Below are positions 5,748-13,964 of a DNA stretch of 15,458 bases, one piece after another. Origin of the DNA: Fimenecus sp045602655 (GTDB lineage: Bacteria; Bacillota; Clostridia; Oscillospirales; Acutalibacteraceae); assembly GCA_045602655.1 (NCBI GenBank), contig JAZSBY010000045.1:1-15458 (forward strand). Reading direction: 5' to 3'. The notes below the pieces were generated by a model. That model was not told where the DNA came from, searched no databases, and saw nothing but the letters and a program-made list of their open reading frames with translations. Position numbers and translations under genes: made by a program. The stretch's first letter is position 1; every line of letters begins with the position of its first letter.

Positions 5748-7342
5748 TGAGTAAAGCAAAATACAGTATTATACCAAAGCCACAGAAATATGATGTTCTT
5801 GATGGCGAGTTTACAGTTACACAAGAAACAGAGGTTTTGTGCTATCCCGAATTTATGAGGGCAGGGAAGTATATTTCAAACTTTCTCAGAACAAAAAAAG
5901 ATGCTAAAAATGGTTGGATTAAATTTGTAAAAGATGAAAAAATCCCATCAGAAGGATATATGCTTAAGGTTTCTCCGGAGGGAATAACTGTTTCATCTTC
6001 CGATGAACATGGTGCTTTTTATGGTGCTGTTACTCTTAAAATAATTATAATGCAATCAAAAAAAGCAAGTGGAGTATCGGTTGTAAACTGTGCTTACATA
6101 TATGACTATCCAAAATACTCATATCGTGGTGGAATGATGGATGAGGCCAGACACTTTTTTGGTATTGATGCTGTTAAAAAAACTCTGGACAATATGGCAC
6201 TTCTCAAATTGAATAAATTCCATTGGCATCTTTGCGATGACCATGGTTACAGAATTGAAAGCGAAGTTTTTCCGTTATTAAATGAGATTGCAAGTAAAAG
6301 AAAGTATGAGTTTCTTGGTGGTGCCGAAATTTTAAGTAAGCTTCCCGGACTGCAAAAGGGTGGAGATGAATATTTTCATTATTATAAAAAAGATGAAATT
6401 CGTGAAATCGTAGAATATGCAAAGAATCTTTGCATTGATATAATTCCTGAGATTGATTTACCGGGTCATACCGTAGCGATGCTTGCTGCATATCCGAACT
6501 TATCTTGTATGAAAGGAAATTACGAGGTTTTTTGTGAAAATGGAATTACAAAGGATATTCTCTGTGCAGGTCAAGAAGAAACATACGATTTTGTTGAAAA
6601 ACTTTTAACAGAAGTTGCCGAATTGTTCCCGTATAAATACTTCCATATGGGTGGCGATGAAGCAATAAAAGGCCATAAAATCTGGGAAAACGATTGTCCC
6701 GTGTGCCAAGCTAAAATGAAAGAACTTGGTTTTGAAAATGGGAAAGAATTACAAGTTTATTTTAATAATCGAGTAAATGATATTCTTAAGAAGCTTGGAA
6801 AAACGAGTGTAGAGTGGAACGATGGTATTGGTGATAACACTGATAAAGACATAGTTGGTCACTATTGGTTATTCCGTAGTCCGTCGTGGATTAAAGCTGA
6901 GAACAACAAACGCAAATTTATTGTATCAACCTGTCCGGCGTTATATTTTGATTATTCATATGCAATTTGTCCATTGAAAAAAGTTTATAAATTTGATGTG
7001 GTTAAGTCAGGGTTTATCAATGAGAAAAATGTGTTAGGCATTGAGTTTGAATCGTGGTCAGAGTGGATTGACACTTATGATGCTTGGGAATTCTCCGTTT
7101 ACCCAAGAATTTTTGCTTTCGCAGAAAACGCATGGACGGAAGATAAAATTAAGAATTACAAAGATTTTTATAAACGACTTAACTTTTTTAAAGTTTATAT
7201 GAAAACAAAAAATATCAATTATTCAAGAATTGAGAAAAAAATATGGTTTAAGGTGAAAAATAAGACCGTTTTTCATCTTGGTAATCGTGGTGCTGAATAT
7301 AAATATAATGAAGACCTAAAGGCAAAAGAATCAAAGGGGTAA
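5747..7342 (+). CDS. Beta-N-acetylhexosaminidase, GH20 family
   Basis: GH20 enzymes release terminal beta-linked GlcNAc or GalNAc by substrate-assisted catalysis. The 531-residue protein has the N-terminal GH20b-like domain (about 1-120, including the EGYMLKV...DEHGAFYGAVTLKII pattern), then the catalytic barrel. This begins at YSYRGGMMDEARHFF (125-138), with FHWHLCDDHGYRIE (158-171) and IIPEIDLPGHTVAMLAAYP, and the catalytic Asp-Glu pair D304-E305 in HMGGDEA. A later ESWSEW segment probably contributes a substrate-stacking Trp. There is no signal peptide, so it likely acts in the cytoplasm on imported or recycled amino-sugar oligosaccharides. The start ATG at 5747 shares one base with the GDPD stop and has GGAGG just upstream. 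The next gene starts seven bases after the stop. Confidence 0.93.
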   Translation: MSKAKYSIIPKPQKYDVLDGEFTVTQETEVLCYPEFMRAGKYISNFLRTKKDAKNGWIKFVKDEKIPSEGYMLKVSPEGITVSSSDEHGAFYGAVTLKIIIMQSKKASGVSVVNCAYIYDYPKYSYRGGMMDEARHFFGIDAVKKTLDNMALLKLNKFHWHLCDDHGYRIESEVFPLLNEIASKRKYEFLGGAEILSKLPGLQKGGDEYFHYYKKDEIREIVEYAKNLCIDIIPEIDLPGHTVAMLAAYPNLSCMKGNYEVFCENGITKDILCAGQEETYDFVEKLLTEVAELFPYKYFHMGGDEAIKGHKIWENDCPVCQAKMKELGFENGKELQVYFNNRVNDILKKLGKTSVEWNDGIGDNTDKDIVGHYWLFRSPSWIKAENNKRKFIVSTCPALYFDYSYAICPLKKVYKFDVVKSGFINEKNVLGIEFESWSEWIDTYDAWEFSVYPRIFAFAENAWTEDKIKNYKDFYKRLNFFKVYMKTKNINYSRIEKKIWFKVKNKTVFHLGNRGAEYKYNEDLKAKESKG

Positions 7343-7348
7343 ATAGTT

Positions 7349-9007
7349 ATGGATATAATGAATTTGTTGTCATTTTTTACCGGTATCGGACTATTCCTTT
7401 ATGGTATTGATGCTATGGGTCAGGGACTTGAGTATGCTGCCGGCTCAAAGATGAAAAAGATTTTAGGTGCATTGACTAAGAACAGATTTTTGGCTGTTAT
7501 TATGGGTGCACTTGTAACAGCACTTATCCAGAGCTCTTCAGCAACAACAGTTATGGTTGTTGGTTTTGTAAACGCAGGTCTTATGAATCTTGCTCAAGCC
7601 ATTGGTGTTATTATGGGTGCAAATATTGGTACGACTATTACCAGTGTGCTTATTGCAATGGATTTAGGTATGATTGCACCTATTGCCTTGCTTCTTGGTG
7701 TTTTTGTAATGCTTTTTGTTAAAAGGGACATAATAAAGCATATTGGACAAACTATAGCAGGTTTTGGTATGCTCTTTGTTGGTATGGAGTTAATGGCATA
7801 TGGTATGGCACCATTGGGGGAATCAGAAGTTTTCACATATTTTATGACTAACTTCAGCAACCCGATAGTTGGAGTTCTTATTGGTCTTGTACTTACAGCA
7901 ATTATTCAGAGTTCTTCTGCAAGTATCGGTATTTTACAAGCACTTGCATTACAGGGTCTTGTTCCGATTGAATTTGCTGTTTATATTCTTTTGGGACAGA
8001 ATATCGGTACTTGTGTAACTGCACTTCTTTCTGCTGCAGGTTCAAAGACCAACTCAAAGAGAACAGCTGTTATGCACTTGTTATTTAATGTTGTAGGTAC
8101 TCTTATTTTTGTGTTTATTACAGCATTTACACCTTATATTTCACTTCTTCAAGGTATAAGTGATAGTGTTTCAGCACAGATTTCAGCGGCTCATATTATT
8201 TTCAATGTTGTAAATACAATTATTCTTTTCCCGTTTGCAAATCTTCTTATTAAAGCGGCTTGTATACTTGTTCCGGATAAAGAGCCTGAGGATTCTAAAC
8301 TTGAATTCAAATTCTATGATGCACATCTTCTCAGTACTCCTCCTGTTGCTGTTGAACAGATTGGTAAAGAGGTTGTCAGAATGGCATACCTTGCAAGGGA
8401 TAATTTTGACCGTGCAGCAAATGCACTTATAAACAACGACACTTCCAAGAAAGAAAAGATTGAATCTGTTGAAGAAGTTATTAACTTCCTTAATCACGGA
8501 ATTACAAAAAACCTTGTAAAAATCAACGCTCTTGATTTGGATTATAATGATGCAAAATATATTGGTCGACTTTTCCATGTTGTTAACGATATTGAGCGTA
8601 TTGGTGACCACGCTGTCAATCTTATTGATGCAACGGTTGTCCGTAGTAACGAGAAACTTGCAATTTCCGAAAGTGCAGTCGGGGAATTGGAAACAATGAG
8701 AAAGTGTGTTATGGATTTGTTAAATGCTTCTATTGCTTCCTTTGAAAAGCAGGAACTGTCATTGGAAGAAGCAAAGCAAATTGAAACTCTTGAGACAATT
8801 TCTGATAACCTTAAAGAAAAATATCAGGATGCACATCTTCGTCGACTTAATGAAGAGCATTGTGAAACTCGTGCGGGTATGATGTTTGTTAACACTCTCA
8901 TTGACTTTGAACGCGTTGGTGACCACGCAAAGAATATTGCTTTTGCTGTTGGTAAAAAGCCCGACACAAGAGCTGTTGCTGACGAAACAATAGTTAATGC
9001 GTATTGA
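7349..9007 (+). CDS. Na+/phosphate cotransporter family protein with PhoU-like C-terminus
   Basis: The protein is a membrane carrier of the Na/Pi-II (NptA/YjbB) type, thought to couple phosphate movement to sodium. Residues 1 to about 310 are hydrophobic and contain the family's internal duplication. Each half has the QSSSA signature: ALIQSSSATTVMVVGF (Q61-A65) and AIIQSSSASIGILQAL (Q187-A191), each followed by a GANIGT or GQNIGT segment. Residues from about 335 to 545 are soluble, helical and PhoU-like, with the paired NDIERIGDHAVN and IDFERVGDHAKN motifs, suggesting control by phosphate status. At 552 residues it fits the bacterial NptA-PhoU fusion. The ATG at 7349 has AAAGGGG (7333-7339). 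It is third in the GDPD-GH20 unit and ends at a bidirectional terminator. Confidence 0.93.
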   Translation: MDIMNLLSFFTGIGLFLYGIDAMGQGLEYAAGSKMKKILGALTKNRFLAVIMGALVTALIQSSSATTVMVVGFVNAGLMNLAQAIGVIMGANIGTTITSVLIAMDLGMIAPIALLLGVFVMLFVKRDIIKHIGQTIAGFGMLFVGMELMAYGMAPLGESEVFTYFMTNFSNPIVGVLIGLVLTAIIQSSSASIGILQALALQGLVPIEFAVYILLGQNIGTCVTALLSAAGSKTNSKRTAVMHLLFNVVGTLIFVFITAFTPYISLLQGISDSVSAQISAAHIIFNVVNTIILFPFANLLIKAACILVPDKEPEDSKLEFKFYDAHLLSTPPVAVEQIGKEVVRMAYLARDNFDRAANALINNDTSKKEKIESVEEVINFLNHGITKNLVKINALDLDYNDAKYIGRLFHVVNDIERIGDHAVNLIDATVVRSNEKLAISESAVGELETMRKCVMDLLNASIASFEKQELSLEEAKQIETLETISDNLKEKYQDAHLRRLNEEHCETRAGMMFVNTLIDFERVGDHAKNIAFAVGKKPDTRAVADETIVNAY

Positions 9008-9021
9008 TAAAAGCAACAATA

Positions 9022-9051
9022 AAAGGACCTATTCAGTTGAATAGGTCCTTT
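9022..9051. terminator. Bidirectional terminator between the transporter gene and serA
   Basis: AAAGGACCTATTC (9022-9034) and GAATAGGTCCTTT (9039-9051) form a perfect 13-bp stem with an AGTT loop. T-rich sequence follows on both strands (CTTTATTAT on +, CTTTTATTGTT on -). It sits midway between two convergent genes and should stop transcripts from both sides. Confidence 0.93.
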
Positions 9052-9067
9052 ATTATACGAGAGAAGA

Positions 9068-10231
9068 TTATTTGATAACTCTAATACGGATAATTCCGTT
9101 GATTTTCTTTAATGCTTCAAGTGATTCAGGTGATGCGTTTGTGTCTGAATCAATAACAGTATAAGCATATTCACCCTTTGATTTGTTTACCATATTGTCA
9201 ATATTTACATCTTCATTGGCAAATGCAGATGTAATCTTGCTAACTATACCTGAAATATTCTTGTGCATAATTGTAATTCTGTGTTTTTCACATTTTGCCA
9301 ATGTAACAGCAGGGTAGTTAACAGAATTTATAATGCTACCATTTTCAAGGAAATCTGCAATTTGGTCAACAGCCATCATAGCACAGTTGTCCTCTGATTC
9401 AGGAGTTGATGCACCAAGGTGAGGAATAGCAATTACTCCGGGAGCACCAATAACAGCATCATTTGGGAAGTCTGTAACATAAGAAGCAACCTTGCCATTT
9501 TCAAGTGCAGAGAGAATTGCGTTTGTATCAACAAGCTCTCCACGAGCAAAGTTAAGAATTCTAACTTCATCTTTCATTATAGCAATTGTATCGGCATTGA
9601 TGAGTCCACGAGTTTTGTCGTTAAGTGGTAAGTGAAGTGTAATATAATCACTTTCAGTATAAATTACATTAAGGTCATCAGTAAGCTTTACATGGTGATT
9701 AAGTGTAATACTCTGTGCAACTGAAAGGAATGGGTCGTAACCAATAACCTTCATTCCAAGTGCAGCTGCGGCATTAGCAACAAGAATACCAATAGCACCA
9801 AGACCAATTACACCAAGAGTCTTACCCTTGATTTCAGGACCTGCAAAAGCACTTTTACCTTTTTCAACATCCTTTGGTACAGTGTCACCATTACCTTTTA
9901 ATGTTAGTGCCCAGTCAATAGCAGGAACAATCTTTCTTGATGAAAGGAAAAGACCTGTAAGCACAAGTTCTTTAACAGCATTAGCATTAGCACCGGGTGT
10001 GTTGAAAACAACAATACCTGCTTCACTACATTTGTCGATTGGAATATTATTAACACCTGCACCTGCACGTGCAATAGCAAGAGTATTGCTCTCAAATTCC
10101 ATATCGTGCATTGATGCTGAACGAACAAGAATTGCATCAGGATTTGCTATGTCAGTAGCACAAGTGTATTCATTACTGAAACGGCACAGACCTGTTTCAG
10201 AAATTTTATTTAAAGTTAAAATGTTATACAT
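9068..10231 (-). CDS. serA: D-3-phosphoglycerate dehydrogenase with C-terminal ACT domain
   Basis: SerA oxidises 3-phosphoglycerate to 3-phosphohydroxypyruvate with NAD+, the committed step of serine synthesis. The 387-residue protein has a split substrate domain and a Rossmann domain with GLGAIG (143-148) and the NAD-selective Asp in GYDP (D166). The catalytic Arg is R230 in FARGELVD and the catalytic His is H271 in PHLGAST. An ACT regulatory domain covers about 318-387, suggesting feedback control by an amino acid, usually serine. Compared with E. coli SerA, the loop between R230 and H271 is shorter and the usual Glu of the VFPxEP motif is Asp (FPND, D258). The start has AAGGAG (about 8 bases upstream), and the serC stop overlaps that site. 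The two genes are 12 bases apart and clearly form one operon. Confidence 0.95.
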   Translation of the reverse strand: MYNILTLNKISETGLCRFSNEYTCATDIANPDAILVRSASMHDMEFESNTLAIARAGAGVNNIPIDKCSEAGIVVFNTPGANANAVKELVLTGLFLSSRKIVPAIDWALTLKGNGDTVPKDVEKGKSAFAGPEIKGKTLGVIGLGAIGILVANAAAALGMKVIGYDPFLSVAQSITLNHHVKLTDDLNVIYTESDYITLHLPLNDKTRGLINADTIAIMKDEVRILNFARGELVDTNAILSALENGKVASYVTDFPNDAVIGAPGVIAIPHLGASTPESEDNCAMMAVDQIADFLENGSIINSVNYPAVTLAKCEKHRITIMHKNISGIVSKITSAFANEDVNIDNMVNKSKGEYAYTVIDSDTNASPESLEALKKINGIIRIRVIK

Positions 10232-10243
10232 AAATAAATCTCC

Positions 10244-11326
10244 TTATGAATTTGCTTTTTCAAATTCTGCCATAAATTCAACGAGTTTCTCGACACCCTC
10301 AACAGGCATAGCATTGTAGATGGATGCTCTCATACCACCAACTGAACGGTGACCTTTAAGGTTAACAAAACCTGCTTCAGTTGCTTCTTTGATGAATTTG
10401 GCGTTAAGCTCTTCACTATCTGTTACAAATGGAACATTCATAAGTGAACGGTCTTCTTTGACAACTGTTCCTTTGAACATTTTGCTGTTATCAAGGAAAT
10501 CATAGAGAATTTTTGCTTTCTTTACATTTCTTTCCTTAATTGCTTCAAGTCCGCCCATTTCTTTAAGCCATTCAAGAACAAGTTTGCAAATGTAAATTGT
10601 GTAGCATGGGGGAGTGTTGTAAAGAGAATCGTTGTCAGCCATAATCTGATAGTTAAGCATTGTTGGTGTGATATCTCTTGCGTTACCAAGCATATCTTCA
10701 CGGATAATACAGATTGTAAGACCGGCAGGAGCAACGTTTTTCTGTGCACCACCATATACCATAGCAAATTTAGAAACATCAATTGGTTCTGAAAGGAAAC
10801 ATGAAGAGATGTCTGCAATAAGCGGAACATCGCCTGTGTCGGGAAGTTCGTGGTAAACAGTACCATAAATTGTATTGTTCATGCAGATATAGAAATAATC
10901 TGCATCCTTTGTGAATTCGTTTTTATCAAGCTTTGGAATATATGAAAATGTCTTGTCTGCAGAAGATGCAACTGCTTTACATTCACCGTATTTCTGTGCT
11001 TCCTGATATGCTTTTTTTGCCCACTGACCAGTGATAACAAAGTCAGCCTTACCATTTTTATTCATAAAGTTAAGTGGAATAGCAGCAAACTGTGTTGAAG
11101 CACCACCTTGTAAGAATAATACCTTATAATTATCAGGAATATTCATAAGTTCACGAAGGAGTTGTTCAGCACCCTTGATAATACTATCATATACTTTTGA
11201 ACGGTGGCTCATCTCCATAACAGATTGACCACTACCTTCGTAATCAAGCATTTCTGCTGCAGCCTTTTTTAAAACTTCCTCAGGAAGCATTGAAGGACCT
11301 GCTGAAAAATTATAAACTCTTGCCAT
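10244..11326 (-). CDS. serC: Phosphoserine aminotransferase
   Basis: SerC transfers an amino group from glutamate to 3-phosphohydroxypyruvate, giving O-phosphoserine; it is PLP-dependent and cytoplasmic. The 360-residue protein opens with MARVYNFSAGPSMLPEEVL. It also has MSHRSK (R43 binds substrate), the PLP-phosphate loop LQGGASTQF (72-80), ADISS (D172 faces the pyridine nitrogen) and the Schiff-base lysine K196 in GGAQKNVAPAG. The C-terminal KGHRSVGGMRASIYNA is also typical. I start at the ATG whose A is at 11326, with GGAGG at 11335-11339 (minus strand, 8-base spacer). A longer frame from a TTG at 11341 would run through that ribosome binding site and adds residues absent from the family. 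It is first in the serC-serA operon; serB is not in the window. Confidence 0.96.
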   Translation of the reverse strand: MARVYNFSAGPSMLPEEVLKKAAAEMLDYEGSGQSVMEMSHRSKVYDSIIKGAEQLLRELMNIPDNYKVLFLQGGASTQFAAIPLNFMNKNGKADFVITGQWAKKAYQEAQKYGECKAVASSADKTFSYIPKLDKNEFTKDADYFYICMNNTIYGTVYHELPDTGDVPLIADISSCFLSEPIDVSKFAMVYGGAQKNVAPAGLTICIIREDMLGNARDITPTMLNYQIMADNDSLYNTPPCYTIYICKLVLEWLKEMGGLEAIKERNVKKAKILYDFLDNSKMFKGTVVKEDRSLMNVPFVTDSEELNAKFIKEATEAGFVNLKGHRSVGGMRASIYNAMPVEGVEKLVEFMAEFEKANS

Positions 11327-11389
11327 AAATATGACCTCCAAATGTGTTTTTACAATAAATTATATGTTAAAAAAATAAACATTGTCGGA

Positions 11390-11419
11390 ATTATACCAAA
11401 TATATAATATAAAAGTCAA
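11390..11419 (-). promoter_or_regulatory. Extended -10 promoter of serC-serA
   Basis: On the minus strand TTGACT (11419-11414) and a perfect TATAAT (11395-11390) are 18 bases apart, and TGG before the -10 gives the extended TGnTATAAT form. Transcription should start near 11383, leaving a leader of about 57 bases. The leader contains a short dyad (ATGTT/AACAT around 11364-11381) but nothing resembling a T-box or a known riboswitch. Confidence 0.8.
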
Positions 11420-11424
11420 TAGAA

Positions 11425-11460
11425 TGACAAAAAAATAACAAAGTTTTTTGTCAAAACTTT
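11425..11460. repeat. Two overlapping, mutually exclusive inverted repeats between serC and lon
   Basis: Repeat A pairs TGACAAAAAA (11425-11434) with TTTTTTGTCA (11444-11453): perfect 10-bp arms, 9-base spacer. Repeat B pairs AAAGTTTT (11440-11447) with AAAACTTT (11453-11460): perfect 8-bp arms, 5-base spacer. They share 11444-11447 and 11453, so only one could form at a time. Repeat A ends six bases upstream of the serC -35 box. The rest of 11342-11587 holds the two divergent promoters and no gene that I can support. Confidence 0.6.
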
Positions 11461-11541
11461 TTAAAAAAGAGAAAAGTTGTGCAAAAAATTAACAATCTTA
11501 GGGGCGAAGATGTAAAAATTTGAAAATTATTATTGTTTTTC

Positions 11542-11570
11542 TTGCAGATATCTGTAAATTATTATATAAT
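11542..11570 (+). promoter_or_regulatory. Promoter of lon
   Basis: A perfect TATAAT (11565-11570) lies 17 bases after TTGCAG (11542-11547), which matches only three of six -35 positions. Transcription would start near 11577. The spacer overlaps a perfect 10-bp palindrome, CAGATATCTG (11545-11554), a possible regulator site. I found neither a CIRCE element nor a clear CtsR box, so heat-shock control is not evident. Confidence 0.6.
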
Positions 11571-11602
11571 AAAAGTTCATAATAGGAGTGATATTTTTAT
11601 TT

Positions 11603-13954
11603 ATGGAAACAAACAATATTTTATTTGAAGAATTTAATGAAAAATCATTTTCAATTCCAATGGTTGCATTGCGAGGACTTGTAGTATTTCCTGAAATGAC
11701 AATGCATTTTGATGTGGGAAGACCAAAGTCTGTAAAAGCCATAAGAGCAGCTATGGAAAAGAAAACAAATATATTCCTTGCAGCACAGATTGATATGGAA
11801 TGCGACGACCCAAGATTTGATGATATTTATCGTTCCGGTGTAGTCTGCGAAATCAAACAGGTTATGAAGTTGCCCGGCACAGACACATTACGGGTAATAG
11901 TTTATGGTCTTTACCGTGCGGAACTTTTACATATGAATTCTGCTAATCCATACTTATCTGCAATTGTGAGAAAGATTGAAACAGAAAAGGTATCTTTTGA
12001 GGATGCTATGTATGAAGAGGCTCTTGTCCGTAATCTTGTTGGTGTTTTTGAGGAGTATTCATATTTTCTCCCAAAACTTCCAAACGACATTGTTGTGGGT
12101 GTTTCTGTTCGTAAAGAAGCAGCAGAAATTACTGATTATATTCTTTCAAACATTCCTCTTGACTATGCAGTTAAGCAAGGATTGTTGGAAGAACTTAACC
12201 CATTAAAGAGAGCAGAGTCGCTTTGTTTAATTCTTAAAAGAGAAATTGAACTTTTGGCAATTGAAGAAGAAATCAATAACAAAGTTCAAGAACAAATGGA
12301 GGAAAACCAACGAGAGTATTACCTTCGTGAACAAATCAAAGCAATTTCCGAAGAACTTAACGAGGGTGATGGTGCAATTTCTGAATCTGAGGAATATAAA
12401 GAACAGATTCGTGCAATAGGTTTTTCTGAGGATGTTGAAAGAAAACTTCTTCGTGAGTGTGACAGACTAATGAAAATGCAGTCATCAAGTCCGGAGTCTG
12501 CTGTTATCAGGAATTATCTTGATAAAATCATTTCATTACCTTGGAAATACTGCACAGAAGAAAACCTCGATATTGAATATGCACAACAAGTTCTTGATAA
12601 TGACCATTACGGACTTGCTGATGTAAAAGAGAGAATTATCGAATTCCTTGCAGTTCGTAAAATCAATCCGGATGTTAAAGGACAAATTATCTGTCTTGCA
12701 GGACCTCCCGGTGTAGGTAAAACATCAATTGCTCGTTCACTTGCAAGTGCTATGGGCAGAACTTATGCTCGTATTTCTCTGGGTGGTGTTCGTGATGAGG
12801 CAGATATCCGTGGTCACAGAAAAACTTATATTGGGTCAATGCCGGGTAGAATTATTGATGCTATTGAGTCTGCGAAAAGCTCAAATCCATTGATTTTGCT
12901 TGATGAGGTTGACAAATTAGGTAGTGACCATCGAGGAGACCCATCATCTGCACTTTTAGAGGTGCTTGATGCTGAGCAGAACAGCACTTTCACTGACCAT
13001 TATCTTGAAATTCCTTATGATTTGAGTAAGGTTATGTTCATTACAACTGCAAATGATAAGAGCAGAATTCCTGCACCATTACTTGATAGAATGGAAATTA
13101 TTGATATTCCCGGTTATACATACGAGGAAAAATTTAATATAGCAAAGAAACATCTTGTTCCAAAACAAATAGTTTCCAATGGACTCAAAAAATCTTATGT
13201 AAAATTTACTGATAAAGCACTTAAAGCAATTATCAGTGGTTACACGAAAGAAGCAGGTGTGCGTGTTCTTGAAAGAACTATTGCAAAAGTTCTTCGTAAA
13301 ATTGCAGTTGAATATGCAAAGGGATTTGATGGAAAAATATCAGTGAAAGATACAGACTTGGAAAAATACCTTGGACCTGTTAAATTCAAGCCTGACGAAA
13401 GTTCAAAATTTGACCAGGTTGGCGTTGTTAACGGACTTGCTTATACATCAGTTGGTGGCACAATGCTTACGGTTGAAGTTGCTGTAATGGATGGCAAGGG
13501 AAACATTGAACTTACAGGCTCACTTGGTGATGTAATTAAGGAATCTGCCAAGGCTGCAATCAGTTATATAAGAACAAATGCAGAAAATTATAGAATTGAT
13601 AAAGAATTCTATCAAGATAAAGATATACACATTCATTTTCCTGAGGGTGCCGTACCAAAGGATGGTCCATCTGCAGGTGTAACAATCTTTACTGCACTTG
13701 TTTCTGCACTTTCTGGTTGTAAGGTTAAATCGGATGTTGCTATGACGGGTGAAATAACTGTTACAGGCAGAGTGCTTCCGATTGGTGGCCTTCGTGAAAA
13801 GACAATGGCAGCCTATGTTGAGGGCATAAAAACAGTTGTTTTACCTGAAGCTAATCGCAGTGACCTTCAAGAGGTTGACGAGAAAGTAAAAGAAAAGATT
13901 AATTTTGTATTTGCAAAAACAGGTGACGATGTATTAAAAGTTGCACTTGTGTAA
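11603..13954 (+). CDS. lon: ATP-dependent protease Lon (LonA type)
   Basis: Lon unfolds and degrades damaged and selected regulatory proteins in the cytoplasm as an ATP-driven hexamer. The 783-residue product has the N-terminal substrate-binding domain (about 15-205, starting FSIPMVALRGLVVFPEM), a coiled-coil linker, and an AAA+ module. Walker A is GPPGVGKT (367-374), Walker B is LILLDEVDKLG, and an arginine-rich ISLGGVRDEADIRGHRKTYIGSMPG segment lies between. The C-terminal protease domain has the catalytic Ser690 in PKDGPSAG and Lys733 in LREKTMAAY. Their separation of 43 residues equals that of E. coli Lon (S679/K722). I start at ATG 11603, although AGGAG (11584-11588) lies an unusually long 14 bases upstream; the in-frame GTG at 11588 overlaps that site. 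The stop overlaps the engB ribosome binding site. Confidence 0.96.
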   Translation: METNNILFEEFNEKSFSIPMVALRGLVVFPEMTMHFDVGRPKSVKAIRAAMEKKTNIFLAAQIDMECDDPRFDDIYRSGVVCEIKQVMKLPGTDTLRVIVYGLYRAELLHMNSANPYLSAIVRKIETEKVSFEDAMYEEALVRNLVGVFEEYSYFLPKLPNDIVVGVSVRKEAAEITDYILSNIPLDYAVKQGLLEELNPLKRAESLCLILKREIELLAIEEEINNKVQEQMEENQREYYLREQIKAISEELNEGDGAISESEEYKEQIRAIGFSEDVERKLLRECDRLMKMQSSSPESAVIRNYLDKIISLPWKYCTEENLDIEYAQQVLDNDHYGLADVKERIIEFLAVRKINPDVKGQIICLAGPPGVGKTSIARSLASAMGRTYARISLGGVRDEADIRGHRKTYIGSMPGRIIDAIESAKSSNPLILLDEVDKLGSDHRGDPSSALLEVLDAEQNSTFTDHYLEIPYDLSKVMFITTANDKSRIPAPLLDRMEIIDIPGYTYEEKFNIAKKHLVPKQIVSNGLKKSYVKFTDKALKAIISGYTKEAGVRVLERTIAKVLRKIAVEYAKGFDGKISVKDTDLEKYLGPVKFKPDESSKFDQVGVVNGLAYTSVGGTMLTVEVAVMDGKGNIELTGSLGDVIKESAKAAISYIRTNAENYRIDKEFYQDKDIHIHFPEGAVPKDGPSAGVTIFTALVSALSGCKVKSDVAMTGEITVTGRVLPIGGLREKTMAAYVEGIKTVVLPEANRSDLQEVDEKVKEKINFVFAKTGDDVLKVALV

Positions 13955-13964
13955 AGGAGTACTT

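Noticed and set aside
8183..8611. 142-codon minus-strand frame inside the Na/Pi carrier gene
   Set aside because: It is antisense to well-conserved membrane and PhoU-like coding sequence and has a low-complexity Ile/Asn/Phe composition with no supported start.
9828..10319. 163-codon + strand frame opposite serA and the end of serC
   Set aside because: It spans the serC-serA junction antisense to both genes, and its codons mirror theirs; no ribosome binding site.
11326..11383. T-box or other amino-acid leader before serC
   Set aside because: The leader is only about 57 bases, has no T-box core sequence, specifier loop or terminator/antiterminator pair.
11461..11602. CIRCE or CtsR heat-shock operator before lon
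   Set aside because: No TTAGCACTC/GAGTGCTAA pair and no tandem GGTCAAA heptads; only short AT-rich similarities.
13941..13964. Upstream TTG start for engB adding eight residues
   Set aside because: It lies inside lon, and the extension would be translated through the AAAGGAG that clearly serves ATG 13965.
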